Source: Carnegiea gigantea (lineage: Eukaryota > Streptophyta > Magnoliopsida > Caryophyllales > Cactaceae). From it: DNA of 64,000 nucleotides. A model generated the notes under the pieces. The model worked only from the letters and a program-made list of their open reading frames with translations, was not told the origin of the DNA and did no database searches. Positions 1 to 11,150 of this stretch are shown piece by piece. Every line of letters begins with the position of its first letter. Position 1 is the first letter of the stretch. The stretch is from the NCBI GenBank assembly GCA_029747015.1, contig JAKOGI010000833.1, positions 62,001-126,000 on the forward strand, read 5' to 3'. The position numbers and the translations under genes were made by a program.

Positions 1-5
1 ATTAG

Positions 6-1338
6 TGATAAACCTCTATTTTCAACCTCTCTTGACCCCATATTTGATCACTTCCCTCAAGGATTTTGTGATAACCTTAGAAGTGAAAAGGTCGAATTAG
101 CCACCTTTGTCCCGAATTTTGCTCAGATATGATGTTTCATGTTTTTAAGAGTTCCTGCTAAAAGAAAACAAGAAAACCCGTTGATATTGGTTGAAAGGAG
201 GGTCAAGAAGATGAATTTCAAGTCAAGGAAGAAGTCAGCGGGATCCAGAGAATTGGCATAGGGAACCCATGCCCATAGGCCTGGTCGTGCTACGCCGAAA
301 CCATGAAGAGGTGGAATCCAGAGATATGGCATGGCGCCCCTCTGCTAGGTTGTACGATCGTGCCATGGCCCTTTCTTTCGCGACTTAATTCCTTTTTTCG
401 TTTTTGGGGAGGTTTATCTTGTAACTTTTTAAGAGCACTCGAGAGAGGTGATTTTTAGGGTTTGAATTCTGAATACTTTGCATACTTTTAGAGATTAGAT
501 TAAGGAGTTTAATTTAGTACTAGTTGTGGGATTGATCTTGGCAATCAATTGGAGTATGTTTCTTTCTCTCTTCTCTTGCGATCTCAATTAAAATTTGCAC
601 CTTTAGTGATGTTTTCCAATTTTTTATTCTTGTTTGTGATTATCAATATGATTAGAGGCTAAATTCCTAATCTTGAATTGGGAGTAGCCCCTATTATGCA
701 AAATTGAATCATCTCTAGGTTTTTGCGAATCATGCCCATGTTTTTGATTTGAAATCTCGCACAGTATGCCAAGTATTTATTGAATTGCCTGAGAGAGATT
801 TATTCATTGTTCTTAATTAGGGTTTAGGATTTCATAGAAAGTTGAGTCCTTTATCTAGTGTGACTTTGTGAGCGATTGATCTTTTTGATGTGAAAACATG
901 TAAGGTTTCAATTAGGAATATTTGATTACTCAATTCCGTGACTTTGACAATTCTAGTTTCACGAAAATAGACAACTAAGATTAGTTTTGTTAGTCTATTA
1001 ACCTTCGAGAGAAGGCGTAGATGCGTTTCAAATTATAATCTCTTCCACTTCAATTGTTTTCATGGGCAGGTTTACATGATTTAGTTTATGATTCATATAG
1101 CATAATAGTGTAATCCCAATCTAGGACCCTTGTTATTATCGAATTAGACAAATTTATTTGTTTTCAGCAGAATAGTACTGCTATCTAGCCCCACTCAACA
1201 TAAGTGGACTCTTGCCTAAAATTGAGCGTTGTAATTCGATTTAGTGATTGAAAACAAGTTTCCTGTGGACATAACCTGTATCTGCTGGTTGTTAGCTACA
1301 ACTACGCAGTGCACTTGCGGTATAAATTTAAGATAATA
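6..1338 (+). repeat. 5' LTR of Athila copy 1
   Basis: Direct repeat of 11151-12739, followed throughout by eye; both begin TGATAAACCTCTATTTT. The 5' copy ends aagataata where the 3' copy ends aagacaaca, so two C-to-T changes have removed the canonical terminal CA here. It contains the GC-rich catggc/gtgcca segment (about 268-365) that recurs in other elements of the window. It is 1333 bp; the 3' copy is longer because a MITE sits in it. Confidence 0.93.
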
Positions 1339-1344
1339 AGTTTT

Positions 1345-1362
1345 AGGTGCCGTTACTGGGGA
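1345..1362 (+). promoter_or_regulatory. primer binding site, tRNA-Asp type (Athila copy 1)
   Basis: AGGTGCCGTTACTGGGGA lies 6 nt after the LTR and matches the plant tRNA-Asp primer site TGGCGCCGTTGCCGGGGA at 14 of 18 positions. The mismatches look like decay. The same spacer (agtttt) and site occur in the two - strand elements of this window. Confidence 0.85.
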
Positions 1363-1689
1363 ACTTGTTTGTTTCAACATGAGAAGCGACCAAAACACTC
1401 TAGATTAGGCTTTTTCTTTTTCTTTTTCTCTTTTGCTTCTTTGATCCTTACTTGGACTCTCTTACGCTTGGTGTAGTTTGTAGCTTTGTATGCACAGGTG
1501 CAGTCAAGGGAATTGACAACTCGTTCTTTTTGACCCGGAGATAGAAGCTATTACATGGAGACAAAGCGGTGTGAGAAAGAAGTAGCAAGAGCAAATCCTT
1601 GTGGCTAAAAGACATCCTAGGGTCCTGGGGACTGCGTCCTATCGCAAGCAATGTGCATAACCTCATCCATTGTGACCCGACCGTTGAAG

Positions 1690-2860
1690 CAAATAACTTC
1701 TAGTTACGGCCTGCCCTCATTTCTTTTAAGGAGAAGGATCAATTTGGAGGGCACCCCATGGAGAACCCCCATATTCACCTTCGCAACTTTTTAGCGAAGT
1801 GTGATGCGATCAAGCTCAAATGAGGTCTCCGCTGACGCAATTAGTTGAGGCTTTTTCCATTCTTGCTGAAAGACAGAGCCAGTGATGAGCTGCTAAATGA
1901 AGAGCCCAACTCCTCCACCACCTGGGAGGCCATATCAAAAGCCTTCCTCAGCAAGTACTTCCCCCGGGCAAGATCGCTAAGTTGAGAGCAGAAATTACTT
2001 CTTTCGCTCAACGAGGCAATGAGTGTCTATATGAAGCATGGGAGAGGTTCAAGGATCTTCAATGCCAATGCCCCCACCATGGAGTACTCGACTGGTTTCT
2101 AATCCAAACATTCTACAATAGATTGGAGCAGTCATTAAAGATGTCTATTGACGCCGCAACTGGCGACGCACTCATGGGGAAGTCAATTGAGGTCGTGCGA
2201 GCCTTATTGGAGTCGATCCAACAACTATCACTGGTCCAGTGAGGGAGCGACCCCAAAGAGGACCAGTGGGGTTTATGGAGTTGATGCTGTGGACTTGTTC
2301 GTTAGCAAGTTTGATGCCCTTGCACAGCGCTTTGATAGGCTTGTGACTCCTTCAGGGAATCCATTAGGGAGCTTTTCATGTCCAATGTTTGAGGTTAGGG
2401 CCTTATATGAGATATGTGGCATTCAAGGTCATGTTGCAAGTGTTAATCCACTTTCCAGGGAGTTGAGAATGCCAATGCTATGCAAAACTTCAACGCACGC
2501 CCATAAAACAATCCCTACTCTAACACTCACAACACTGGTTGGAGGAATCACCTAAATTTCTCCTACCACAACAAGAACCCCATTCCATCCAACAACCCCC
2601 AACCTCAACCAGCTGGTTTTCAATGCAGGGGCCCCTCACACGCTGCCTTTCCAACAATGTCCTCAACCACAATCCAATCTGGAGAGTCTTATAGAGTGCT
2701 TCGTAGCTACCTAGACCATGACAAATGAGGCACTTAGTGAACTAGTTAGTCAGTTGAGCTCAAAATTTGAAACCATGACCACTCATCAGAAGATAATGGA
2801 GAACCAGATTGCCCAGATCGCACTCCAGGTGAGCCATTTGTTTAGGCCCTGGGGCATCTA
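1690..2860 (+). pseudogene. gag of Athila copy 1, broken
   Basis: Gag forms the particle that packages element RNA. The core is best seen at 1982-2242, with the block YEAWERFKDLQCQCPHHG typical of plant Ty3/gypsy gag; the region upstream (about 1690-1980) is recognisable only by changing frame and has several stops. A nucleic-acid-binding knuckle near 2405-2455 is degraded: ICGIQGHVAS survives but its first and last cysteines are replaced. The gag of Athila copy 2 (30180-31290) has the same block order. Not a functional gene. Confidence 0.82.
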
Positions 2861-2947
2861 TTAGGTCAACCTGAGACTAACCCCAAAGGCCCGATGAATG
2901 CCATCACATTGAGGAGTGGTAAGGAGTTGGAGGGTCCTTAGGTCCCT

Positions 2948-3740
2948 ATGAGGGAGGGCGGGATAGGGGTTGACGATGAGGGTGATGTCGAGAAGGAGGT
3001 CCCTACTGAGACTCCAAGTGAGAGGGTCTATACTGAAAAGTCTAAGCAGGTTCGAGCTGAGCATGTTTCGCCTCTAGTGAAGCCCTATAAGCCTCCAATT
3101 TCATATCCTCAGAAGTTAGTAAAGGCTAGGGAGGAGCACAAGTATGGGAAGTTTCTTGAGATGCTAAAGAAGTTTCACATTAATATTATGTTTTTGGAGG
3201 CTATTACTGACATGCCCTTCTATGCTAAATTCTTGAAGGATTTGCTCTCTAACAAATTGAAGCTACTGGAGAATACTGCAGTGTCTCTCGTCGAGGAGTG
3301 AAGCATCATTATTTAAAACAAGCTTCCCCCTAAACTTTCAAATTTGGGAAGCTTCTTCATCCTCTGTTCAGTTAGGGATGTGACCATTAGTAGGGTGCTA
3401 TATGATCATGGGGCTAGTGTGAGCCTCATGCCTTATTCCATTTATAAGAAGCTGCAAGTGAGAGACCTAAAACCCACTACTATTTCTTTGCAGCTCGCTG
3501 ATAGGTCCGTGAAGTACCCTATGTGTATCTTAGAGGATGTCCCATTGTAAGTGGGCAAGTTCTTCATTCCATGTGACTTTGTTGTCATGGAGATGAAGGA
3601 GGACTCCTACATCCCTATTATCCTTAGGAGACCCTTTTTAGCTACTACGGGAGCTACGATTGATGTGAAGAATGGCAAGCTCTCCCTTTAGGTAGGGTAT
3701 AAGAAAGTCGAATTCAGTTTACCAGAATCCATGGCATCTC
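2948..3740 (+). pseudogene. gag-protease linker and aspartic protease, Athila copy 1
   Basis: 2948-3301 encodes the charged linker and the block before protease (FLEMLKKFHINI, then LPNK-like SNKLKL). The retropepsin begins near 3340: LYDHGASVSLMP is the active-site region, where the family usually has D-L/S-G, followed by TTISLQLADRSVKYP and a GRPFL-like block read as RRPFLATTGA (about 3630-3655). In-frame stops occur after 3301 and 3550. Its normal role is to cut the Gag-Pol polyprotein; this copy cannot be read through. Confidence 0.82.
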
Positions 3741-3989
3741 CTACTCTAAACGATACATGCTGCAGAGTTGATGTGCTGGGGAGAGCACTCAGTCAGTAGG
3801 CCATGACTTGCCATTATATAGAGGACACATTAGAAGTCGCTTTGATCGGCTGCCATGTGACTGACTTCCATTCGGGAGAGAATGAGGAGTATGCTAGGCA
3901 CCTCAATTCATACACCACCTATATGCATAGGCAGTCCCCCAAGAAGGTTCTCAGTGTGGAGGAGCTCACCCCTAAAGAGTAAGAGAAGA

Positions 3990-5600
3990 GCATGCCAAAG
4001 GTAGAGTTGAAGCCTTTACCCTCCTATCCTAGGTATGAGTTCCTTGACCCTGATCACAAGTTCCCTGTTATCGTCAGTTCTAAACTGGATGAGCCCTAAT
4101 TGAAAAGATTGTTGGATGTACTCAAAAAGCATAGGGGTGCCATTAGATATAGCATTAATGATATTAAGAAACTCAGTCCTACACTTGGCATGCATCGCAT
4201 CTTTCTTGATGAAGGTCATCGACCTTCCCGATAACCTCAACGTCGTTTAAATCCTAATATGCAAGAGGTTGTGAAAAAGGAGGTTGTCAAGCTGCTTGAT
4301 GCTGGGATCATTTATCTTATCTCAGATAGTGAATGAGTGAGTCCAGTTCAGATAGTTCCTAAAAAGGGTGGGATGACCGTCATTAAGGATGCATGTGACG
4401 AGCTCATTTCTACTAGGACTATTACCAGGTGGCGTATGTGCATCAATTACCGTAGGTTGAATCAAGCTACCTGGAAAGATCATTTCTCCAATCCTTTCAT
4501 TGATAAGATGCTAGAAACGTTTGTAAGGCACTCTTTCTTCTGTTACCTGGATGGGTATTCGGGTTTCTTTCAAATTCCTATCCATCTCAGTGATCAGGAG
4601 AAGACGACGTTTGCACACCCTTACGACACCTTCGCTTATCGTAGCATGCCTTTTGGGTTGTGTAACGCCCCTGCTATTTTTCAATGGTGCATGACTGCTA
4701 TATTCTCTGATTTTATGGAGAACATCATGGAGGTGTTCATGAATGACTTTTCTGTCTACGGAGGTACCTTTGACTTGTGTTAAGAAAATCTTACCAAGGT
4801 ACTCCGTAGAAGTGAGGAAGTCAACCTTGTGCTAAACTGGGAAAAATGCCACTTCATAGTGTCAGAAGGGGTGATTTTGGGTCATGTCATATCTGATGGG
4901 GGCATCCAGGTAGACAAGGCTAAGATAGAGATTATCGAGCGATTGCCCCCTTCTACTTCTGTAAAGGGGGTTACGGAGTTTCCTTGATCATACGAGATTT
5001 TATCGCCGTTTCATTAAGGACTTATCCAAGATTACTAAACCTCTAACGCAGCTCTTAGCCAATGATGGCCCGTTTGTGTTTACTGATGAGTGCCATGAGA
5101 CTTTTTGCAGGATCAAACATACACTAATTTCTGCCCCATGATGTAACCACCCGATTGGGATCTCCCCTTTGAGATCATCTGCGATGCCATTGACCATGCG
5201 GTGGGGGCAGTTTTGGGGTAGCACAGGGACAAGAAACTCGTTGTGATCTACTATGCTAGTAGAACACTGGATGAGGCTCAGTAGAATTACACCACCACAG
5301 AAAAGGAGCTGCTTGCGGTCGTGTATGCAATTGAGAAGTTTTGGCCTCATTTCCTTTGCTCCAAAGTCATTGCATACACAGACCATTCAGCTCTCAAGCA
5401 CCTCCTTAAGAAGAAAGATACCAAGCCTCACCTTATCTGGTGGATATTGCTCCTATAAGAGTTTGATATGGAGATCAAAGACAAGGCGGGGGCCGAGAAC
5501 GTCATTGCTTATTATCTCTCCAGGCTTATCGTTGAGAGCCACAACGCCCCCATCAATGATGCTTTTCCTGACAAGCATCTCATGGTCATCTCCATAGAGC
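3990..5600 (+). pseudogene. reverse transcriptase-RNase H, Athila copy 1, catalytic residue lost
   Basis: RT would copy element RNA into DNA and RNase H would remove the template. RT motifs seen in 4337-4783: RMCINYRRLN, FSNPFID, GYSGFFQIPIH and MPFGLCNAPAIFQ. The catalytic box, normally FMDD in this lineage, reads FMND (codon AAT at 4742-4744), so a metal-binding Asp is Asn. Thumb and connection motifs follow (NWEKCHFIVSEG, about 4835-4875). RNase H runs about 5090-5560 with CDAIDHAVGAVLG, TTEKELLAVVYAIEKFW and TDHSALKHLLKK. Stops at about 4336, 4783 and 5218 and frame changes near 4985 break it. Confidence 0.87.
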
Positions 5601-6935
5601 AAGCCCCGTGGTTCACAGACATTGCCAACTATCTGGCATTAGGAGCTCCACCTCATGACTTGTCCTCCCCTCTAAAGAAGAAGTTCTTTCATGCCATAAA
5701 GATGTATTTTTGGGAGGAGCCATTTCTCTACAAGTTGTGCAAGGATGGCATCTACTGGCATTGCCTCTCCGAGGAGGAGATTCAGAGCGTGATTTCCCAT
5801 TGTCACGACTCTCCATACGGAGGGCATGTTAGTACCTCCAAGACCGCTCCAAAGGTGCTTCAGGCGGGACTCTTCTGGCCCTTCCTATTCAAAGATGTCC
5901 ACAGCTATGTCCGCTCCTATAATCGTTGCCAGCGGATGGGCAATTTATCTAGGAAGAATGAGATGCCCTCAACTTCATCCTTGAAATTGAGATCTTTGAT
6001 GTTTGGGACATTGATTTCATGGGGCCTTTTCCAACCTCAAGAGGCAATAAGTACATATTGGTTGCTGTGGATTCTGTCTCCAACTGGGTGGAGGCCGTAG
6101 CTAGCCCTACAAATGGTTGAAGAGTAGTGGTCAAGCTATTCAAAAGGACAATTTTTCCTTGTTTTGGGGTCTCGAGGGTGCTTATCAGCGATAACAGGAT
6201 GCACTTCATAGAAAAGAAACTTGAAGCATTATTGAAGAAATATGGAGTGCACCACAAGTATGGCCTTGGTTACATTCCTCAAACCATGGCTAGGTTGAGA
6301 TCTCTAACCACGAGATTAAATCCATTCTTGAGAAGACGGTTGCGAGATCATACAAGGATTGCGTGGATAAACTTGATGACGCTCTTTGGGCCTACTCAAC
6401 AGCATTCAAGACCCCAATCGAGACCACTGCATTCTGATTAATCTATGATAAGCTGTGCCACCTCCCTGTGGAATTGGAGCATAAGGTCTACTAGGCCATC
6501 AAGCACCTCAATTTTGATCTCAAATCTGTGGGGAAAAAGTGATTGTTACAGCTCAATGAACTGAAGAAAATCTGTTTGGATGCCTATGAAAGTTCTAGAA
6601 TCTACAAGATGAGAATGAAAAGGTGACACGACAAGTTCATTAATCGTCGTGAGTTTCGGGAAGGAGATTTAATCCTTTTATTAAACTCTCGATTAGAGCT
6701 CTTCCCAGGCAAGCTCTGCTCTAGATGGTTGGGCCCTTCACGATGTTGAAGGTCTATCCATATGAGGCCACAGAGATCGGCACTGATGCCACTGACTCAT
6801 TCAAGGTGAATGGTTCTTGATTGAAGCCCTACATTGCTAGTCAGTCTTGAGGGGAAGGTCACTTACGCCCTTCCGGATGCTTCCTCCTCATAGAAGCCCC
6901 TAAGGTCAAACTAAGGACCCTAAACAAGCGTTTCT
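5600..6935 (+). pseudogene. integrase, Athila copy 1, frameshifted
   Basis: Integrase inserts element cDNA in the host genome. An HHCC zinc-binding domain is visible at about 5785-5945 (SHCHDSPYGGHVS and, later, CQRMGN). The reading frame shifts near 5960; the first catalytic Asp region ([11 protein letters not shown]) lies about 6060-6095 in another frame. The second catalytic block reads LISDNRMHF (about 6178-6207) where the family has S-D-N-G. The Glu block (VEISNHEI, about 6293-6317) is in yet another frame. The C-terminal part ends near 6935 with KRFLGGN, which also marks the end of pol in Athila copy 2. Confidence 0.83.
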
Positions 6936-7583
6936 TGGGAGGTAATCCAAGCTTTACTGCTTTCGAAAAAAAGAGAGAAAAGAAAAAGAAGAGAAAAAAA
7001 GCAAAAAAACCAAGAAAAAGGAAAGTGAAACACCAAAGGGTAGGACCTAAGAAGCAGTAGGTTGGCATGGGCACCCCATGCCATCCCAAAATTCAATAAA
7101 GGGAAGGGAGGAAAGCGAAGAAACTCTCAGACAACAACTTAGCATGGTGCCCTCGTGCCTGGCGACACGACCATGCTAAGCTAGTTTTGGCTTAAAACCC
7201 GATTTCCTCTTCTTTCTCCTTCCTTCTTCTTTTACTTCTCCTCCATACTTTCTCTCTCTACGACTCGACACCCACCTGCCATTCACTCTCCCCTCACATT
7301 TCACCCCCAAATCCTCAATTCTTTCCTCAAAATCACCAATTTTACTCACTATCTCTCTCTTCCCACCTAAAATTTCTCCACTTTCACCCACTTTCATCTC
7401 CCTTACCCATCACTTGCTCTCGCTAAAACCCTAGCCTCCATTATTGAGGTTGAAGGTTGTAGAAAATGAAAATTTGCCTCTTTCTCTCCTCTCTTTCTTC
7501 TTCAACCATCACAAGGGACCTATCTACCTCAAATTGGCACACTGGCAAAGAAAAGAATTGGGGAAGGCTCCAAAGCTCCCTCT
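6936..7583 (+). other. spacer between pol and the Athila-specific ORF
   Basis: Non-coding. It begins with a purine-rich run (about 6963-7030), carries a GC-rich catgg/ccatg-type segment at 7063-7180 like that in the LTRs, then a CT-rich stretch (7200-7430). The equivalent spacer of Athila copy 2 (about 17940-18543) has the same order. A splice or leader role for the downstream ORF is possible but not shown. Confidence 0.6.
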
Positions 7584-9247
7584 ATGCCTAAGAAAGCTTC
7601 AAGGGCCACCTCCTCCTCTGCTGTGCCCTCCGTCGCCAAAGCTACCAAAGGTGCTTATCCTTTGATTCTTCCTACTAGTACTAGGGGTCTACATTTTGTT
7701 AGTGATGAACAAAAAGCTCGTTATAAGAATTTGACCACTAGGAAGACTAGTGAGCAAAAACTTTTCATGTGGACTCCCTGCGGTCTTTGGGTTTGCTTGA
7801 TGATATGATAAGTCTCATTCCAAACTTGGGGTGGATGGAGTATGTTAAGATGCAATGCACCTCCTATGATCGTCTCATGTTAGAATTTTTGAGTTCCCTA
7901 AATGTGGATTGGGATGACAAGTATAGGGTCGATGAGGTTGAAGTTACCTTCCACATGTTTAACATCGACCATCGGATGAGTTTGCGGATGTCTAATGCAT
8001 GGTTAAAACTTCCGCTGATTGAGGGTTCATATCAGGATGTCCCCACCATGTAGAGATCGACCCCTATTTGGATGAGCATTACTTGCTCCAAACGAAAAAC
8101 TTATATGGATAGGTTTGGATGCCCTAGAGTCTTTGACCCCCGACAAGCCAAGGCCACTGACATTTACAGTATCAATCTTTGCTACCTACAATGTTGGACC
8201 GGGAATATCATTTTCGGTCAAAATAACAACCAAAATGGGTGTAGGAAAGTGGAATTGTTTATTATCTAGTGTGCATTGTTGGGTACCTCCATGGATACTG
8301 GAGCCTTCATCATCTGGCACTTGGTGGAAGTCGCTAAGACTACCCATAAGAATGTCTTGAGTATTGGGGCTACGGTTACCGCCATCGCCATAGCCCTAGG
8401 ACATAGTGACAAGCTCTTCCATCTCGAGCCTTATTTCCTAGGAGGTCACCTCGGTATTGGCACTCTCCACCCCATAACCACAATCGAGAATAGGGGTGGC
8501 TCAATTTGCTATTCCCATCATAAGCAAATCCTCTTCACTTTTCCTAATATTGAGCACGCCACTATGTCCAATAAGAGAAACTGGAATTATGATCAAGTGA
8601 TTATTAGGGAGACGGTGCTACCTAGGAGGACTAGGTAGTCAAAGATGAGGAAGAGGAGTATGCTGATGATGATGATAATGAGGATGATATTGATGAGGGT
8701 CATGAGGAACCTGGGACTGGCAACACCCATGTTCAGGATGAGCTCATTCCACTACCTCCACCCCCCATTTCACCCATCACCTAACCCTGAGACCGGCGGG
8801 CCTTCTTCTTCGATGCACATGCTGTTTGACTCCGCTTTCCTCTAATCCTTCTCCGCCCTCTAACTAGAGGTCTCCAATATTCAAGAAGGGTGCATTGGTA
8901 TGCGTGATGACATCGATCATCTCTCTGGATAAATAGAATCCATCGAGGAAGGGGTCACGTACTTCTAAAGGTTTGTCAACTGCCAAGAGGAGCGAGAACC
9001 GAGGTGGATTCAGCTAGAGGAAGAACGGGCAATGAGGGAGACCCGAGAGTATGAAGAGCGACATCAAATGAACGAGTTGATCTGGTACCAATCCGAGTCC
9101 ATTAGGCAATAAGAGGAGCGCTTCCGCACCTTCTCAGGTAGTCACAGGGGCTCGTTGTCATTTCCCTTATTCGATCAGGGCCATTCGAGTCCTTCTTCCC
9201 ATTTCCTCTTCCTTTTTTGGCTACCTCCTAGGCCCGATAGGACCTAG
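7584..9247 (+). pseudogene. Athila-specific ORF after pol (ATHILA ORF-1 / env-position protein), broken
   Basis: Starts ATGCCTAAGAAAGC at 7584, after a CT-rich leader. Recognisable blocks: FVSDEQKARYKNL, YDRLMLEFLSSLNVDW, HLVEVAKTTHKNVLSIG and LPRRTR. An acidic run follows (about 8640-8710, GATGAT-type codons in the right frame), then a charged, probably coiled-coil C-terminus rich in E, R and Q up to about 9247. Frame changes near 7790 and stops near 8053 and 8638 break it. It corresponds to 16719-17940 in Athila copy 2. The family (ATHILA ORF-1, Pfam PF03078 as I recall it) occupies the env position; its function is unknown and I see no clear membrane segment. Confidence 0.72.
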
Positions 9248-11111
9248 TAACGGTAAGTTGTACCCCCTCCGCTTCACTTCTCATGTATATTTTTTTTTTT
9301 CATTGGGGACAATGAATGATTCAAGCATGGGGGTGAGCTCATGAGCTCTATGATGATTGACGCATTTCTGGTGGGTTTGGATGTGACTTATGATGGGTTG
9401 TAGTGCATATATATTGCTTGACCTCTAGCATGCATGCATTTAGATCCTAGGTTTCATTCTAGCTTAGGTGCATTTCTAAGATGCATTGGTCGTAGTTTAT
9501 TTTCTGTACTTGGAAGGAATGTAGGACATTGTATTTAGGTAGTCAATACATTATATATATATTTCTCCTAACCATTGATCTCAAGTGGAGACGTGCTGAG
9601 GAGGGTTCTACAAGACTGTGAGGTAATCCTTTTAAACATCTCTTTATTTATCTGTTTATTGATCCGCTAGTAAGGTTTATTGCTTTGAAAAAAAAAGAGA
9701 AAAAAAACAAGTGGTGAAATTCTTTTTGAAAACCCCTCTAATGATGATGTTCAAGGGGTGCTGGCCTGGATGGGTTATTATGGCAACATGTGGTAAATGA
9801 GACTTGATTGGGGCAAAAAATCTTGTGAATTGGTTGTGAAAATCTTGTGATTGCTGGGTCTTGTGTGCTTATGTATTTGCCTATGAGAGTTGCTTTGATG
9901 TGAAATAGTTGAACTTTGATCATTGGCCAACCTTTTGAGTGAGTTTTAAATTGTGGTAGGAGACCCATGTGAGACTTTTGAGCGTAACTCACCATTCATT
10001 TTACATGGTCTTGAACATCCTTTCATGAGGGTGACCCCCTTTTTTATGTGCATCTCTAGAACTTGGCTTTACTCTCTTCTAAATCACATTCGGCATGTGC
10101 ATAGGGTTGATATGATTGAGGCATTCGTTTGACTTGTGAGCCACATGAACCAAAAGCCACCTTGTGCCGTTATAGCCCTTTTGTGAACCCCTTTGAGTCC
10201 TTTTCCTCTCATTTGATTTACCCATGTCTACGTAGCTCACGGCCCAAAATAATCAATCCTACTCTTTGCCAAGTTAACAGAGCAATGTTGTGAGTTATTT
10301 TTGGTTGGAAATTATGATCGCTAGTGCACCTCGAAGTGAACTGCCTTGTTCAAGACTAGCCTTTTGGGATTGGAGTTGAGAAATACTTATAACCTATGCT
10401 ATTCTTTTCTTCCTTTAAAAAAAAACAAGAGAAAGAAAAGAAGAGGAATGAAAAAAAGAAAGAAAAAAAGCTACATGTGAATAAAATGATTGGCATAGGG
10501 AGTTCCAGTCAAATGTGAAAACTGGTTTCACGCCTTTTTCCTTTGTTGCTAAACTGTAGAGTCAACAGCAATTATTGTGTGGTTGGTTTGGAATTATTAT
10601 TAATTGCTCTCTACTTGGCTGATTAGCCCCTCTTACCCAAGGCGTGCCCATCCTTACCTTCAACCGTAACCACGCTACCACCCCTGGCAAGTCCTCATGA
10701 TTGGCATTTGTGTATTTGACTGCATTGATGGAGAATTGAGAGTTTAGCCAAGACTATAGCAGTTTGCATGCATTTGGGGTGGTTTTGAGTGATTATTTTA
10801 CCCCTAAACATAGAGAGGAGCGTGCCCATTTTCACCCATATAGTGATGACCCACCAGTCTGCCTAATTCACTAACAATCGGGGGGAAAAAGCTTGACATG
10901 TCCAAGCAACACAATATGGGGTATTTGTGCTTGCATCATGGTCTAATGATTCGCATTCTGGCACATTTGCTTTATTTTAAAAAAAATGAGTTTTGCCCTT
11001 ATTGAGTTTCATAGCTGTAGGTTGCCACACTTATCGATCTAGCTGCTACTGCTTGCCTGAGGAGGTTGGTATATTGACGTGTGCCTCTCCCTATTGATTC
11101 TTGATTGATAA
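9248..11111 (+). other. 3' untranslated region of Athila copy 1
   Basis: No coding signal. Right after the ORF is a stem-loop/polypurine module: CATTGGGGACAATG at 9301-9314, then aagcatgggggtgag at 9323-9336. The rest has A-rich tracts (9685-9710, 10418-10470) and no further recognisable feature. Confidence 0.7.
9301..9336 (+). promoter_or_regulatory. internal stem-loop plus polypurine-like tract (module 1)
   Basis: CATTGGGGACAATG can fold as a hairpin (CATTG/CAATG) and is followed 8 nt later by AAGCATGGGGGTGAG. It resembles the hairpin-PPT pair at the 3' LTR (11112-11150) and may be a second plus-strand priming site. Role inferred. Confidence 0.55.
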
Positions 11112-11150
11112 CCTTGCTTGAGGACAAGCAAGGGATAAGTATGGGGGAGT
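11112..11150 (+). promoter_or_regulatory. stem-loop and 3' polypurine tract (Athila copy 1)
   Basis: TTGCTTGAGGACAAGCAA (within 11112-11133) is a clear stem-loop. It is followed by gataagtatgggggagt, which abuts the 3' LTR at 11151. The G-rich tract is where plus-strand DNA synthesis is expected to be primed. Confidence 0.8.
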